64,000 bases of DNA from Roseomonas sp. CECT 9278 (GTDB lineage Bacteria > Pseudomonadota > Alphaproteobacteria > Acetobacterales > Acetobacteraceae), in contig NZ_CAKKLX010000026.1 in assembly GCF_918698155.1 (NCBI RefSeq), positions 1-64,000 of the forward strand. Direction: 5' to 3'. Under the pieces are notes generated by a model. That model worked only from the letters and a program-made list of their open reading frames with translations. It made no database searches and was not told where the DNA came from. Both the position numbers and the translations under genes were made by a program. Shown piece by piece: positions 1 through 9,055 of this stretch (position 1 is the stretch's first letter; each line of letters begins with the position of its first letter).

Positions 1-86
1 AAGTCGCCCTCATCGCCTGCCTGCGCCGCCTGCTCACCATCCTCAACGCGATCATCAAGGCGCAACGTCCATGGCAAAACGCTTGA
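1..86 (+). CDS. IS110/IS1111-type transposase, C-terminal end (5' cut by window edge)
   Basis: The open frame entering from the left edge translates to a tail of about 28 residues (VALIACLRRLLTILNAI, then IKAQRPWQNA) ending at TGA 84-86. The pattern 'ALxACxRxLLTILNAxxxxxxPW' is typical of the C-terminus of IS110/IS1111-family transposases (DEDD type). Only the tail is visible, so family assignment rests on this motif and activity cannot be judged. The element's right end must lie in or just before the hairpin-rich DNA at 121-267; IS1111-type elements lack classical terminal inverted repeats and often target hairpin DNA. Confidence 0.6.
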   Translation, partial: VALIACLRRLLTILNAIIKAQRPWQNA

Positions 87-120
87 CCCGCAAGACGGTC
101 GCTCTGGACACCAATACCTG

Positions 121-198
121 ATCGGGGAATTTGGGGTGGGGCATGGCGCGCCGTTCGCGTCAGTTGTTCCGGCGATGCCCCTCCCCAAATCCCCCGAT
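121..198. repeat. Long imperfect inverted repeat (24-bp arms)
   Basis: The arm at 121-144 and the reverse complement of 175-198 match at 22 of 24 positions, leaving a 30-nt loop. The arms are G-rich (start ATCGGGG) and the loop carries no gene. It lies 34 bp past the transposase stop, so it may be the insertion target or an element boundary, or simply a large hairpin between the transposase and rnd. Confidence 0.6.
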
Positions 199-212
199 TG
201 AAGTTGAGGGAT

Positions 213-267
213 CCAAGGGCCTCAAGCCCTTGGTTGGGGAGGTCCGGAGGGGGCAAGGCCCCCTCCG
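213..267 (-). terminator. Double hairpin downstream of rnd
   Basis: There are two consecutive perfect hairpins: an 8-bp stem at 213-220/226-233 with a 5-nt loop, and a 10-bp stem at 245-254/258-267 with a 3-nt loop. They begin 9 bp beyond the rnd stop (minus strand), where a transcript terminator would sit. No U-run follows either stem, so rho-independent termination is uncertain; a REP-like intergenic repeat is the alternative. Confidence 0.45.
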
Positions 268-275
268 TGCCGCGC

Positions 276-1463
276 TCACCCAGCCGGGATCAGCTTCACC
301 CGCTTCCCATCCACCCCCAGCGCCAGCCGTCCGCCCTTCAGCGCCAGTGCGGCCTCGCCGAACACGTCCCGGCGCCAGCCGTGCAGGGCTGCGACGTCGT
401 CGCCGTCGCCGGCGGCCAGGCGGTCCAGGTCGTCGCTGGTCGCGAGCAGTTTCGGGGCGACGTTGTGTTCCTCGCTTTTCGCCGCCAGCAGGACCTTCAG
501 CAGCGCCACCAGCGCGGGGGAGGCGGGCGGGCCGGCGCGGTCCTTCGGCGCCTCGGGCAGGCTGTCGTCGGGCATGTCCTTGCCGGCCTTCACGGCGGCG
601 AGCAGCCCGGCGCCCGACCGCCCCTTGGCGAAGCCTTCCGAGATGCCGCGGGCGCGCGCCAGGTCGGCCGCGGCCTCCGGCGTGGTGGCGGCGATCTCGA
701 GCAGGGTCTCGTCCTTCACCAGGCGCTGGCGCGGGATGTTGATGCGCTGCGCCTCGCGCTCGCGCCAAGCCGCCACGGCCTGCAGCACCCCCAGGAAGCG
801 CCGGTTCGTGGTGCGCGGGCGCAGCCTTTCCCAGGCGGTTTCGGGGTCCTGGCGATAGGTCGCGGGATCGGCCAGCGCGCCCATTTCCTCGGCCACCCAA
901 TTCAGGCGCCCCTCGCGCCGCAGCTTGGCGTCGAGCGCGGTGTAGATGCGCCGCAGATGCGTCACATCCGCCGCGGCATAGGCCAGCTGCGCGGCGGAGA
1001 GCGGGCGCGCCGACCAGTCGGAGAAACGGTGCGCCTTGTCGATCTGCACCCCGGCCAGCGACCGGCACAGCCCGTCATAGGACACCTGGTCGCCATAGCC
1101 GGCGACCATGGCGGCGATCTGCGTGTCGAACAGGGGGGTCGGCACGGCGCCGAACTTCAGCAGGAAGATCTCCACATCCTGCCGCGCGGCGTGGAACACC
1201 TTCACCACCGCCGGATCGGCCAGCAATTCGCCGAGCGGGGCGAGGTCGAGCCCCGGCGCCAGCGCGTCGACTTCGGCCACCTCGTGCTCGCCGGCCAGCT
1301 GCACCAGGCACAGCTCCGGCCAGTAGGTGCGCTCGCGCATGAATTCGGTGTCGACCGTGACGAAGGCCTCGGTCCGCAGGCGGGCGCAGAGCGCGGCCAG
1401 GGCCTCGGTCTCGGTGATCAGGACGGGGGTGGGTTCGGCTGCGGCAGCGGGGCGGCGACTCAT
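276..1463 (-). CDS. rnd: Ribonuclease D
   Basis: This is a 395-residue 3'-5' exoribonuclease that trims tRNA precursors and other structured RNAs in the cytoplasm. The DEDDy catalytic set is visible: D38 and E40 in VDTEF, D96 in HAARQD, and Y162 with D166 in AYAAADV. An HRDC-type helical RNA-binding domain follows from about residue 215 (AWREREAQRINIPRQRLVKD region). Length is usual for the family. The ATG at 1463 gives a short Ala/Pro-rich lead before the exonuclease fold. It reads away from the aldo/keto reductase with a 249-bp gap in which no gene is seen. Confidence 0.95.
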   Translation of the reverse strand: MSRRPAAAAEPTPVLITETEALAALCARLRTEAFVTVDTEFMRERTYWPELCLVQLAGEHEVAEVDALAPGLDLAPLGELLADPAVVKVFHAARQDVEIFLLKFGAVPTPLFDTQIAAMVAGYGDQVSYDGLCRSLAGVQIDKAHRFSDWSARPLSAAQLAYAAADVTHLRRIYTALDAKLRREGRLNWVAEEMGALADPATYRQDPETAWERLRPRTTNRRFLGVLQAVAAWREREAQRINIPRQRLVKDETLLEIAATTPEAAADLARARGISEGFAKGRSGAGLLAAVKAGKDMPDDSLPEAPKDRAGPPASPALVALLKVLLAAKSEEHNVAPKLLATSDDLDRLAAGDGDDVAALHGWRRDVFGEAALALKGGRLALGVDGKRVKLIPAG

Positions 1464-1712
1464 GTGGGTTCGGTTCTAGACCCCGGGGCGGGGGGAGGGA
1501 AGGCGGCGCGGGGCGGTCGGCCGCCGGCCGGGCCTGCGGGCCCGCCGGCGTGGGCGAAGACGGCAAGCGCGCAGGCGGCCTTGCGGCCCCCCCCGGCGTG
1601 GCGGGCGCCGGTGTCGCGGCGGGCACCACCTTGGCGGGCGCAGCCTGGCGAGGCGGGCTGGCGGCGCGCAGGGGCACGGCGCATCGTGGACGGCGCAACG
1701 GAGAACACGCCC

Positions 1713-2663
1713 ATGCAGATGCGCCCGCTCGGCCGGTCCGGCCTGTCGGTTCCCCCGGTCGTCTTCGGCGGCAATGTCTTCGGCTGGACCGCGGACCAGG
1801 CGATGTCCTTCCGCCTGCTCGATGCCTGCGTCGAGCGCGGGCTGGTCGCGATCGACACGGCCGATGTCTATTCCACCTGGGTCGCCGGGCACGCGGGCGG
1901 CGAATCGGAGACCGTGATCGGTGCCTGGCTGAAGGCGCGCCCCGGGGTGCGCGACCGCGTGCTGATCCTGACCAAGTGCGGCATGGAGATCCCCGGGCAG
2001 GGCAAGGGCCTGTCGCCCGCCTGGATCGCGACCGCCGCGGAGGCCTCGCTCAAGCGCCTCGGGATCGACCGCATCGACCTGTACCAGGCGCACAAGGATG
2101 ACGAGGCGACGCCGCTGGCCGAGACGCTCGGCGCCTTCCAGCGGCTCATCGAGGCCGGCAAGGTGCGCGCCATCGGGTCGTCCAACTACACGGCCGCGCG
2201 GCTGAAGGCGGCGCTGGACCTGAGCGCGCAGCACGGCCTGCCGCGCTTCGAGAGCCACCAGCCGGTCTACAACCTGATGGACCGCGGCATCGAGGCCGGG
2301 CTGCTGCCGCTGTGCCTGGCGGAGCAGGTGGGGGTGATCACCTATTCCGCGCTGGCCTCGGGCTTCCTGAGCGGCAAGTACCGGACGGCGGCGGACCTGA
2401 CGAAGTCGGTGCGCGGCGAGCGGTCGGTGGCGAAGCACATGACCGACAAGGGCATGGCCGTGCTGGCGGCGCTGGATGCGGTGGCGGGCCGGCACGGGAT
2501 CAGCCCGGCGGCGGTGGCGCTGGCCTGGCAATTGGCCCGCCCGGGCATCACGGCGCCGATCGCGAGCGCGACCAGCCCCGCGCAGCTGGCCGAACTGGCG
2601 GCGGCGGGCGAGGTGGCGCTGACCGCGGCGGAGATGGATGCGCTGGACGCCGCCAGCGCCTGA
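1713..2663 (+). CDS. Aldo/keto reductase
   Basis: This is a 316-residue NADPH-type oxidoreductase of the aldo/keto reductase superfamily ((alpha/beta)8 barrel). The tetrad is visible: D48 and Y53 in [10 protein letters not shown]88 in LILTKCG, and H in the LYQAHKDDE motif near 131. The N-terminus [20 protein letters not shown] is characteristic and fixes the start at the ATG 1713; a much longer open frame upstream lacks family similarity. The C-terminal part ([20 protein letters not shown]) is the usual cofactor-closing segment. Substrate unknown; the closest broad group is the YajO/Tas-like soluble reductases. It is probably monocistronic. Confidence 0.9.
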   Translation: MQMRPLGRSGLSVPPVVFGGNVFGWTADQAMSFRLLDACVERGLVAIDTADVYSTWVAGHAGGESETVIGAWLKARPGVRDRVLILTKCGMEIPGQGKGLSPAWIATAAEASLKRLGIDRIDLYQAHKDDEATPLAETLGAFQRLIEAGKVRAIGSSNYTAARLKAALDLSAQHGLPRFESHQPVYNLMDRGIEAGLLPLCLAEQVGVITYSALASGFLSGKYRTAADLTKSVRGERSVAKHMTDKGMAVLAALDAVAGRHGISPAAVALAWQLARPGITAPIASATSPAQLAELAAAGEVALTAAEMDALDAASA

Positions 2664-2855
2664 GGCGCCGCGCGCCGGCGCGCCCTGCCGCCGGCGCCTG
2701 GCCCGGCTGGGCGCGGACCATCCCGCCGCGCAGGGTCCGCGGGCTGTCCCGGCATCGTCGCGCGGGGGCAGCGGCGGCCGGACCGGGTCTGGCGCCCGCC
2801 GATGGAGGTGATGGACGCCGATGCCCGCCCAGGCACCCCGCTACGCGCGGGCGCG

Positions 2856-3785
2856 TCAGGGCGCGCCATGGGTCGCCACCCAGGCCGAGGTGTCGAGCCC
2901 GGCGCAGACCGGCATTTCCCGCCGCGCCAGCAGGAACCACCCCGCGCCGTCCCAGGCCCAGGCGCGGATGGTGCCGCAATCCTCCCGCCCGGCCGGGTGG
3001 TCCTGGGCGCGCAGCACGCCGAAGTCGAAGTCGAAGACGCTCGCCGCCAGCCCCTCGGTCCCGGCGGCGCGGGCCGGCCGGTCGCCATCGGGCAGTGCCA
3101 GGGGCGCCGGCTGGCCGCCCGGCGGCGCGCCGAACCAATGCAGCCGCGCGCCGGCGCAGGCGATCGACCACAGCCGCCCGCCGCCCGGCAGGTCGAACTG
3201 ACGCAGGGCGCCGGCGCAGGGGGACCCGGGCAGGGGTGCCGGCGGCAGCGCCTCGATGGCGGGTGCCAGGCGGTTGCGCGGATGCGGGGCGTGCATCGCC
3301 AGGGCCTGCGGCGCCGGCAGGCGCGCGCGCATCAGCGCCATCCAGGCGGCGCGGAAGCCGGCAGGGTCCGGCAGCCGGACCGGCGGGCTGGCGGCGAGCG
3401 GGTCGCCGCGGAGCAACTGCGCGAGCCAGGCCGCCGCCCAGTCGTCGGGAAGGCTCCCGCGGCTGCGCGGCAGGATGTGGCGCGGGGCGGGGGCATCCGG
3501 CGGGAAGGGGCCGACCGAGACGCCGCCATCCGGCAGCGGGCGGTCATCGAGCGGGATGGCTTCGATCGCCACGGCGGCGTTCGCGGTGGCGGCGACCTCG
3601 ATGCGCAGCGCCAGGCGGGTGGTGCCCGGTGCGGCCATGGGCAGGCCCACCAGGGTGCAGCGGCCGGTGTCGGTGCAGCCCATCAGCCAGTCGCCATGCC
3701 GTTGCAGGCCATCGGCGGCGCCGGGGGCGGGCGCCAGCAGCCAGGCCAGGACGAGCGCGGCGGCAAGGCGCGGGGGGTGTGGCAT
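2856..3785 (-). CDS. Secreted DUF1176-family protein
   Basis: 309 residues. It has an N-terminal signal peptide (about 1-24: Arg, then a hydrophobic [16 protein letters not shown] core, AxA cleavage). The start of the mature protein ([19 protein letters not shown]) and its end (C-x-W-x-W-DG-x-GWFLL, then C-x-G) match the DUF1176 layout of a Cys-rich periplasmic protein with an early 'W-x-x-x-C-x-x-x-x-x-C' motif. Paired cysteines suggest disulfides. Function is not known for the family. It faces aspS divergently across a 359-bp gap. Confidence 0.7.
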   Translation of the reverse strand: MPHPPRLAAALVLAWLLAPAPGAADGLQRHGDWLMGCTDTGRCTLVGLPMAAPGTTRLALRIEVAATANAAVAIEAIPLDDRPLPDGGVSVGPFPPDAPAPRHILPRSRGSLPDDWAAAWLAQLLRGDPLAASPPVRLPDPAGFRAAWMALMRARLPAPQALAMHAPHPRNRLAPAIEALPPAPLPGSPCAGALRQFDLPGGGRLWSIACAGARLHWFGAPPGGQPAPLALPDGDRPARAAGTEGLAASVFDFDFGVLRAQDHPAGREDCGTIRAWAWDGAGWFLLARREMPVCAGLDTSAWVATHGAP

Positions 3786-3922
3786 GGCGGGCTCCGGACG
3801 CTGCGCCCAGCCTGTCGCGCTGCCGCCGTCAGGGCCATGAGGCGCTTCGCAGCGCTGGCGCCGGCGGGGCCGGGTCGGTGGGCGGTGCCGCGCGGCACGC
3901 CGCCGATCGCGGTGGTAGCGGG

Positions 3923-3951
3923 TTGAAAATAGGAAAAAAGTCAGATATCAT
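3923..3951 (+). promoter_or_regulatory. Sigma-70-type promoter for aspS
   Basis: TTGAAA (3923-3928), a 17-nt spacer and TATCAT (3946-3951) lie in an AT-rich island inside otherwise very GC-rich DNA. Transcription would start near 3958, giving aspS a leader of about 190 nt. The rest of the 3786-4144 gap shows no gene and no convincing second element. Confidence 0.6.
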
Positions 3952-4144
3952 CCAGGCGATGGAGCCACCCCGCCGCGCCCCTGCCGCGCCGACCCCAAGC
4001 CCCCCGGCGATGCCCGCCGGCGCATTTGTCCGAAACCCGCATGGCCGGGCGGCGCCGCGGCCGACCGCCGCCGCGCTTGACAGCCCCGGCCCTCTCGGTC
4101 CCTCTGCGCGGCCTTCCCTCCCAGCCTGTCACGGTCGCCAGAAC

Positions 4145-5947
4145 ATGCACGCCTATCGGACCCATACCTGCGCCGCGCTGCGCGCCACCGACGCCGGCAA
4201 GACCGTGCGGATTTCCGGCTGGGTGCACCGCAAGCGCGACCATGGCGGGGTGCTGTTCGTCGACCTGCGGGATCATTACGGCCTGACGCAGTGCGTGGTG
4301 GCGGCCGGCTCGCCGCTGCTGCCCACGCTGGAGGAAACCCGCCCCGAGAGCGTGGTGACCATCACCGGCGAAGTCGTGCTGCGCGAGGGCGCCACGGTGA
4401 ACCCCAAGCTGCCCACCGGCGAGATCGAGCTCCGCGTGCGCGAGGTCACGATCCAGTCCGCCGCCGAACAGCTGCCCATCCAGGTGGCCGGCGAGCAGGA
4501 ATTCCCCGAAGACCTGCGCCTGCGCTACCGCTTCCTCGATTTGCGGCGCGAACGCCAGCACCGCAACATCATGCTGCGCGCGGGGGTGATCGCGAGCATC
4601 CGCCGCCGCATGATCGACCAGGGCTTCACCGAGTTCCAGACGCCGATCCTGACCGCGTCGTCCCCCGAGGGCGCGCGCGACTTCCTGGTGCCCGCGCGCA
4701 ACCACCCCGGCAAGTTCTATGCGCTGCCGCAGGCGCCGCAGCAGTTCAAGCAGTTGGCCATGGTGGCGGGCTTCGACCGGTATTTCCAGATCGCCCCCTG
4801 CTTCCGCGACGAGGCCTCGCGCGCCGACCGCTCGCCGGGCGAGTTCTACCAGCTCGACTTCGAGATGAGCTTCGTCACGCAGGAAGACGTGTTTGCCGCG
4901 ATCGAACCCGTCATCGCAGGTGTGTTCGAGGAATTCGCGGGCGAGCGGAAGGTGTATGGCGCACCCTTCCCGCGCATCGCCTACGACACCGCCATGCTGG
5001 AATACGGCTCGGACAAGCCGGACCTGCGCAACCCGCTGCGCATCACCGACGTGACGCAGCACTTCGCGGGCTCGGGCTTCGGGCTGTTCGCGAAGATCGC
5101 GGCCTCGGGCGGCATCGTGCGCGCCATCCCGGCCCCCGGTGCCGCCGACAAGCCGCGCGGCTTCTTCGACAAGCTGAACGACTGGGCGCGGGCGGAAGGG
5201 GCGGGTGGCCTCGGCTACATCCAGTTCGCCGCCGATGGCGCGAAGGGGCCGATCGCGAAGAACCTCGAAGCCGACCGCGTCGAGGCCATCCGCGCCGCCT
5301 GCGGCCTCAACCCCGGCGACGCCGTGTTCTTCGCCGCCGGCAAGAAGGACGATGCCCCGAAGTTTTCCGGCAAGGTCCGCACCCGCCTCGGCGAGGAGCT
5401 TGGCCTGATTGCACAGGACGAATTCCGCTTCTGCTGGATCGTCGACTTCCCGATGTACGAGATGAACGAGGACACGAAGCAGATCGACTTCAGCCACAAC
5501 CCCTTCTCCATGCCGCAGGGTGGGCTGGAGGCGCTGAACTCGATGGACCCCTTGGACATCAAGGCGTTCCAGTACGACATCGTGTGCAACGGCGTGGAAC
5601 TGAGCAGCGGCGCCATCCGCAACCATCGCCCCGAGATCATGATCCGCGCCTTCGAGATCGCCGGCTACACCGCCCAGGATGTCGAGGACCGCTTCGGCGG
5701 CATGCTCAACGCCTTCCGCTACGGCGCGCCGCCGCATGGTGGCTCCGCACCTGGCATCGACCGCATCGTGATGTTGCTCGCTGACGAACCGAACATCCGC
5801 GAGGTCATCCTCTTCCCGCTGAACCAGCAGGGCGAGGATTTGATGATGCAGGCGCCGGCCCCGGTGCCGGCGGCGCGGCTCAAGGAACTGCACCTCAAGC
5901 TGGATCTGCCGCCCGCGAAGGGTGCGGCGGGGCCGAAGACTCCCTAA
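4145..5947 (+). CDS. aspS: Aspartyl-tRNA synthetase, probably non-discriminating
   Basis: This is a 600-residue class II synthetase that charges tRNA-Asp, with the bacterial layout: N-terminal OB-fold anticodon domain (1-110), catalytic core with motif 2 ([19 protein letters not shown]) and motif 3 ([14 protein letters not shown]), and a GAD insertion around 300-420. The OB-fold reads [11 protein letters not shown]; His33 aligns with His31 of Pseudomonas AspRS, a residue linked to relaxed specificity, so the enzyme probably also forms Asp-tRNA-Asn for GatCAB amidation (inference). ATG 4145 is chosen from family N-termini (MHAYRTHTC); an in-frame ATG at 3960 would add a Pro/Ala-rich 62-residue lead of low complexity. 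Confidence 0.96.
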   Translation: MHAYRTHTCAALRATDAGKTVRISGWVHRKRDHGGVLFVDLRDHYGLTQCVVAAGSPLLPTLEETRPESVVTITGEVVLREGATVNPKLPTGEIELRVREVTIQSAAEQLPIQVAGEQEFPEDLRLRYRFLDLRRERQHRNIMLRAGVIASIRRRMIDQGFTEFQTPILTASSPEGARDFLVPARNHPGKFYALPQAPQQFKQLAMVAGFDRYFQIAPCFRDEASRADRSPGEFYQLDFEMSFVTQEDVFAAIEPVIAGVFEEFAGERKVYGAPFPRIAYDTAMLEYGSDKPDLRNPLRITDVTQHFAGSGFGLFAKIAASGGIVRAIPAPGAADKPRGFFDKLNDWARAEGAGGLGYIQFAADGAKGPIAKNLEADRVEAIRAACGLNPGDAVFFAAGKKDDAPKFSGKVRTRLGEELGLIAQDEFRFCWIVDFPMYEMNEDTKQIDFSHNPFSMPQGGLEALNSMDPLDIKAFQYDIVCNGVELSSGAIRNHRPEIMIRAFEIAGYTAQDVEDRFGGMLNAFRYGAPPHGGSAPGIDRIVMLLADEPNIREVILFPLNQQGEDLMMQAPAPVPAARLKELHLKLDLPPAKGAAGPKTP

Positions 5948-5980
5948 GTTGATGGTCCCGTCCTGCCCAAGGAGACCGCG

Positions 5981-6826
5981 ATGCGGCTGCGCCTGCTGAC
6001 TGCCCTTCTCGCGCTCCTCCTGGCCCCCGTGGCGCAGGCGCAGGCGCCCGCCGCCACGCCGGTGCCGCAGGGCCAGCAGATCGAGGCGCGCCACCTGGCG
6101 GCGCATCGCGCGGCCTATCGCCTCACGCTGGCGCAGGCGCGCGAACCCGGCAACATCGCCCGCGCCGAGGGTGCCATGGGCTACGAGGTGATCGACGCCT
6201 GCGACGGCTGGGCGACCCGCCAGCGTTTCTCGCTGACGCTGACCGATCGCGACGGCACCGAGGTCGAGACCGCATCGGACTACGCGACCTACGAGAGCAA
6301 GGACGGCCGCCGCCTGCGTTTCACGCTCACGCAGATGACGCAGGGCGCGGTCACCACCCGCATCGCCGGCGAGGCCGAGATCGGCGCCGATGGTTCGGGC
6401 GTTGTGCGCTACAGCGAACCCGCCGCGCGCGAGGAACGCCTGCCGCCGGGCACCATGCTGCCCAACCACCACACCATCCTGACGCTGAACGCCGCGCGTG
6501 GTGGCCAGCGCCTGGTGGTCGGCCCGCTGTTCGATGGCACCTCGGAGGATGGCGCGCAGGACACCACGACGGTGCTGTCGGCCTGGGATGCGCCGCGCGA
6601 TGTGGCGGAATTCCCAGCACTTTCGCCACTGGGGTCCGTGCGGATGCGGATCGCCTTCTTCGACCGCGACGCGCAACAGCAAGGCGGCGGCGCGACCACG
6701 CCGTCCTATGAGGTCTCCTTGCGCTACTGGGAGAACGGCATCGCCGACCAGCTGCTGATGGACTTCCGCGAATTCGTCGTGGAAGGCCGGATGGTGAAGC
6801 TCGAGGACGTGCCCGGCGGGTGCTGA
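5981..6826 (+). CDS. eipB: EipB-like periplasmic envelope-integrity protein (DUF1849)
   Basis: 281 residues with a clear signal peptide ([20 protein letters not shown], then QA). The mature protein starts with the motif [13 protein letters not shown] and later [18 protein letters not shown], the hallmark of the DUF1849/EipB family, a spiral beta-sheet periplasmic protein needed for envelope integrity in Brucella and relatives. Two cysteines stand out: C74 in DACDGW and C281, the very last residue. In EipB a conserved disulfide joins exactly such an early and a C-terminal Cys. A strong ribosome site (AAGGAGACC) precedes the ATG. It lies 33 bp after aspS, so it is probably cotranscribed. Confidence 0.85.
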   Translation: MRLRLLTALLALLLAPVAQAQAPAATPVPQGQQIEARHLAAHRAAYRLTLAQAREPGNIARAEGAMGYEVIDACDGWATRQRFSLTLTDRDGTEVETASDYATYESKDGRRLRFTLTQMTQGAVTTRIAGEAEIGADGSGVVRYSEPAAREERLPPGTMLPNHHTILTLNAARGGQRLVVGPLFDGTSEDGAQDTTTVLSAWDAPRDVAEFPALSPLGSVRMRIAFFDRDAQQQGGGATTPSYEVSLRYWENGIADQLLMDFREFVVEGRMVKLEDVPGGC

Positions 6827-6836
6827 GGCGCTGTCG

Positions 6837-7178
6837 GTGAGCCTCTCGCTGGCCTATGCGTATCTCGGCATCGCCATCGTCAGCGAGGTGATCGCGACCT
6901 CGGCGTTGAAGGCCTCGGACGGCTTCACGCGGCTCTGGCCGAGCCTGGCCACGGTGGTGGGCTACGCCATCGCCTTCTATTGCCTGGCGCTGACGCTGCG
7001 CGTGATCCCGACGGGCATCGCCTATGCGATCTGGTCGGGGGTCGGGATCGTGCTGATCTCGGCGGTCGGCTGGGTGTGGTTCCGGCAGGCCCTGGACCTG
7101 CCGGCGCTGGTCGGGATGGGGTTGATCGTGGCGGGCGTGGTGGTGCTGAACGTCTTCTCGAAGTCGGTCGCGCACTGA
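6837..7178 (+). CDS. SMR-family multidrug efflux protein
   Basis: 113 residues with four membrane segments, the small multidrug resistance layout (EmrE/QacE-like drug/proton antiporter, works as a dimer). The essential membrane-embedded acid is present as E17 in [15 protein letters not shown], and the second half has the [18 protein letters not shown] signature. GTG start 10 bp after eipB, so probably the third gene of the aspS operon. It could belong to the Gdx (guanidinium) branch, but WSGVG and GIAYAIW favour the EmrE-like branch. Confidence 0.88.
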   Translation: MSLSLAYAYLGIAIVSEVIATSALKASDGFTRLWPSLATVVGYAIAFYCLALTLRVIPTGIAYAIWSGVGIVLISAVGWVWFRQALDLPALVGMGLIVAGVVVLNVFSKSVAH

Positions 7179-7195
7179 CGTGCGCGCGGCGGGGG

Positions 7196-8770
7196 TCAGC
7201 CCCGCCGCAGGTTCCACACGAAGGGGTTGGGCCCCTGGAGCACGCCGTCGATGTCGCGGCGGAAGGCCGTGCGCAGGCGGAACAGGCCGGTCGGCGCGAA
7301 GGGCACCGCATCCCAGGCCAGTTCCTGCAGCCGGCGCATCGCCGTGGCCTGCGTGTCGGCATCGGTGGCGCCGATCCAGGCCTCGACCTGCTGCTCCACC
7401 GCCGCATCGGTCGGCCAGCCGGGCCAGGCGGCCAGGCCGTTCATGCGGATGGCGAAGGAGACCGCGGGGTTGGCGATGGTCGCCGCCGGGCCATTGGTGT
7501 TGTGCAGGTTCCAGCCGCCCTGCGCCGGCGCGTTGCGATTGGACCGGCGCGCGAGCACCGAGGCCCAGTCGCTTTCGACCACCTGGATGTTCACGCCGAG
7601 GCTGCGCATCAGCGCGACCGTGAGCCGCCCCTGCTGCGTCACCGCCGGGAAGTCGGACGGGTTGATGTGAACGATCGGTTCGCCGCTGTAGCCGGCCTCA
7701 CGCAGGGCGGCGCGGGCACGGTCCATGGCGGCGGGGCCGCGTGCGGCGGGCGGGAATTCCACCACGCCGGGCAGGCCGCAGGGGAACAGCGCGTGGCATT
7801 CCTGCCAGTCGCCTTCGAGCGCCACCGCCGACATGAAGTCCGACTGCACGATCACGTCGCGGATGGCGCGGCGCACGCGCACGTCGTCGAAGGGCTTGTG
7901 CAGGTGGTTGAAGCGCAGGAAGCCCAGGAAGCCGTTCGGGTCGTAGATCTGCGTGCGCGTCTGTGGCCCGCGTTCGAGCACCGGCACCAGGTCCGGCAGC
8001 GGGTATTCGATCCAGTCGATCTCGCCGGTGCGCAGTGCGGCGGCGGCGGTGCCGCCATCGGGGATCCAGTTGAGCTCCAGTCGGTCGAAATGCACGCGCT
8101 TGCCGCCGGCCGCGGCCTCGGCCGGTTCGTCGCGCGGGATGTAGGCGTCGTTGCGCGTGTAGTGGCTGCGGCTGCCCTGCACGTAGTCGGCGCCGATGAA
8201 GCGCCAGGGGCCGGAGCCGATCATGTGCTCGACCCCGAGCGCGCGGTCGGCGGGCAGGGCGGCGATGCGCTCGGGCATCATGAAGCAGGGGGATGCGCCG
8301 GGCTTGGCCAGCGCGTCGAACAGCGCGGGGAAGGGGCGGTGCAGGCGGAAGACGATGGTGCGGTCGTCGGCGGCCGACAGGTCGGCGGTGGCGCGCATCA
8401 GCACCTGGCCGAAGCCGTCGCGGGACGCCCAGCGCTTGATGGAGGCGACGCAGTCCGCCGCGCGGACCGGTTCGCCATCATGCCAGCGCAGCCCGTCGCG
8501 CAGGCGGATGCGGACGGTGCGGCCGGCATCCTCCACCGTGTGCCCTTCCGCCATCTGCGGGCGCGGGCGCAGCGCGCGGTCGGCGCCATACAGCGTGTCG
8601 AACACGCAATAGGCATGCGTGGTGATGATGGTGCTGGGGCTGAACACCGGGTCGAGCGATGCGAGTGCCGCCTGCGGCATGAAGCGCAGCGTGCGCGCGC
8701 GGGCCGTCTGCGCGAGGGCCGGGCTGGCGATGGCCGCGGCGCTGGCGGCGATGAACGTGCGGCGATGCAT
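7196..8770 (-). CDS. Family-5 ABC solute-binding protein under TPP riboswitch control
   Basis: 524-residue extracytoplasmic binding protein of the peptide/nickel/opine class (SBP_bac_5). Tat/Sec-like signal MHRRTFIAASAAAIASPALA; the mature part has typical features such as LDPVFSPSTI, RIRLRDGLRWHDGEPVRAADC and FNHLHKPFDDVRVRRAI. ATG 8770 is set by the upstream GGAGGAAAC ribosome site; an in-frame extension to 8836 carries no signal. No permease or ATPase gene adjoins it on either side, so it must borrow a transporter from elsewhere. The TPP riboswitch in its leader suggests the ligand is thiamine, a thiamine precursor or a related compound (inference), despite the peptide-type fold. Confidence 0.88.
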   Translation of the reverse strand: MHRRTFIAASAAAIASPALAQTARARTLRFMPQAALASLDPVFSPSTIITTHAYCVFDTLYGADRALRPRPQMAEGHTVEDAGRTVRIRLRDGLRWHDGEPVRAADCVASIKRWASRDGFGQVLMRATADLSAADDRTIVFRLHRPFPALFDALAKPGASPCFMMPERIAALPADRALGVEHMIGSGPWRFIGADYVQGSRSHYTRNDAYIPRDEPAEAAAGGKRVHFDRLELNWIPDGGTAAAALRTGEIDWIEYPLPDLVPVLERGPQTRTQIYDPNGFLGFLRFNHLHKPFDDVRVRRAIRDVIVQSDFMSAVALEGDWQECHALFPCGLPGVVEFPPAARGPAAMDRARAALREAGYSGEPIVHINPSDFPAVTQQGRLTVALMRSLGVNIQVVESDWASVLARRSNRNAPAQGGWNLHNTNGPAATIANPAVSFAIRMNGLAAWPGWPTDAAVEQQVEAWIGATDADTQATAMRRLQELAWDAVPFAPTGLFRLRTAFRRDIDGVLQGPNPFVWNLRRG

Positions 8771-8774
8771 GCGT

Positions 8775-8802
8775 CGTTTCCTCCATGCCGGCGCAGGAAA
8801 CG
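8775..8802 (-). promoter_or_regulatory. Ribosome-site-masking hairpin (riboswitch expression platform)
   Basis: In the minus-strand leader an 8-nt arm (CGUUUCCU, 8795-8802) pairs perfectly with AGGAAACG (8775-8782) across a 12-nt loop. The second arm contains most of the ribosome-binding site, which lies 4 nt before the ATG at 8770. This is the expected layout for translational shut-off when TPP binds. No U-run is seen, so control of translation is more likely than termination. Confidence 0.6.
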
Positions 8803-8864
8803 GGGGCTCCGCGCATGGCCGCGCGATGCCCCGCAAGGGTGCGAACGCGCGGACGAACGGGTGG

Positions 8865-8956
8865 CACCGTTCCCTACACCGGTCCGAACCGGATCAGGTT
8901 CCATGGGTCGCGGGTGAAGCCCGCCTCTCAGCCCCCGGACGGGGCTCCCCAAGGTG
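8865..8956 (-). promoter_or_regulatory. TPP (THI-box) riboswitch
   Basis: Read on the minus strand, the conserved aptamer blocks appear in order: GGGGAGCC, GGGCUGAGAGG (pyrimidine-sensing CUGAGA), ACCCAUGGAACCUGAUCCGG (the ACCUGAUC block) and GGUGUAGGGAA. A P1 stem can form between CACCUU (8951-8956) and AACGGUG (8865-8871). Placement about 95 nt before the start codon of the solute-binding protein leaves room for an expression platform. These blocks together are diagnostic for the TPP aptamer. Confidence 0.92.
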
Positions 8957-9055
8957 TCCAGGGCCTGTGTGCACCCGGCGCGGGCGGTGCGCAAGGGTGG
9001 GTCGCGCGTGGGCGTGGGTCGGCTAGGATGGTGCTCCGCCAGGGAGGAACGACCG

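Noticed and set aside
3960..4144. In-frame earlier start for AspRS
   Set aside because: The 62 added residues are Pro/Ala-rich and absent from the family; the standard N-terminus begins at 4145.
3941..6682. Very long open frame antisense to aspS and eipB
   Set aside because: High-GC shadow: no family similarity, Arg/His-rich composition, and the sense strand codes for a complete AspRS.
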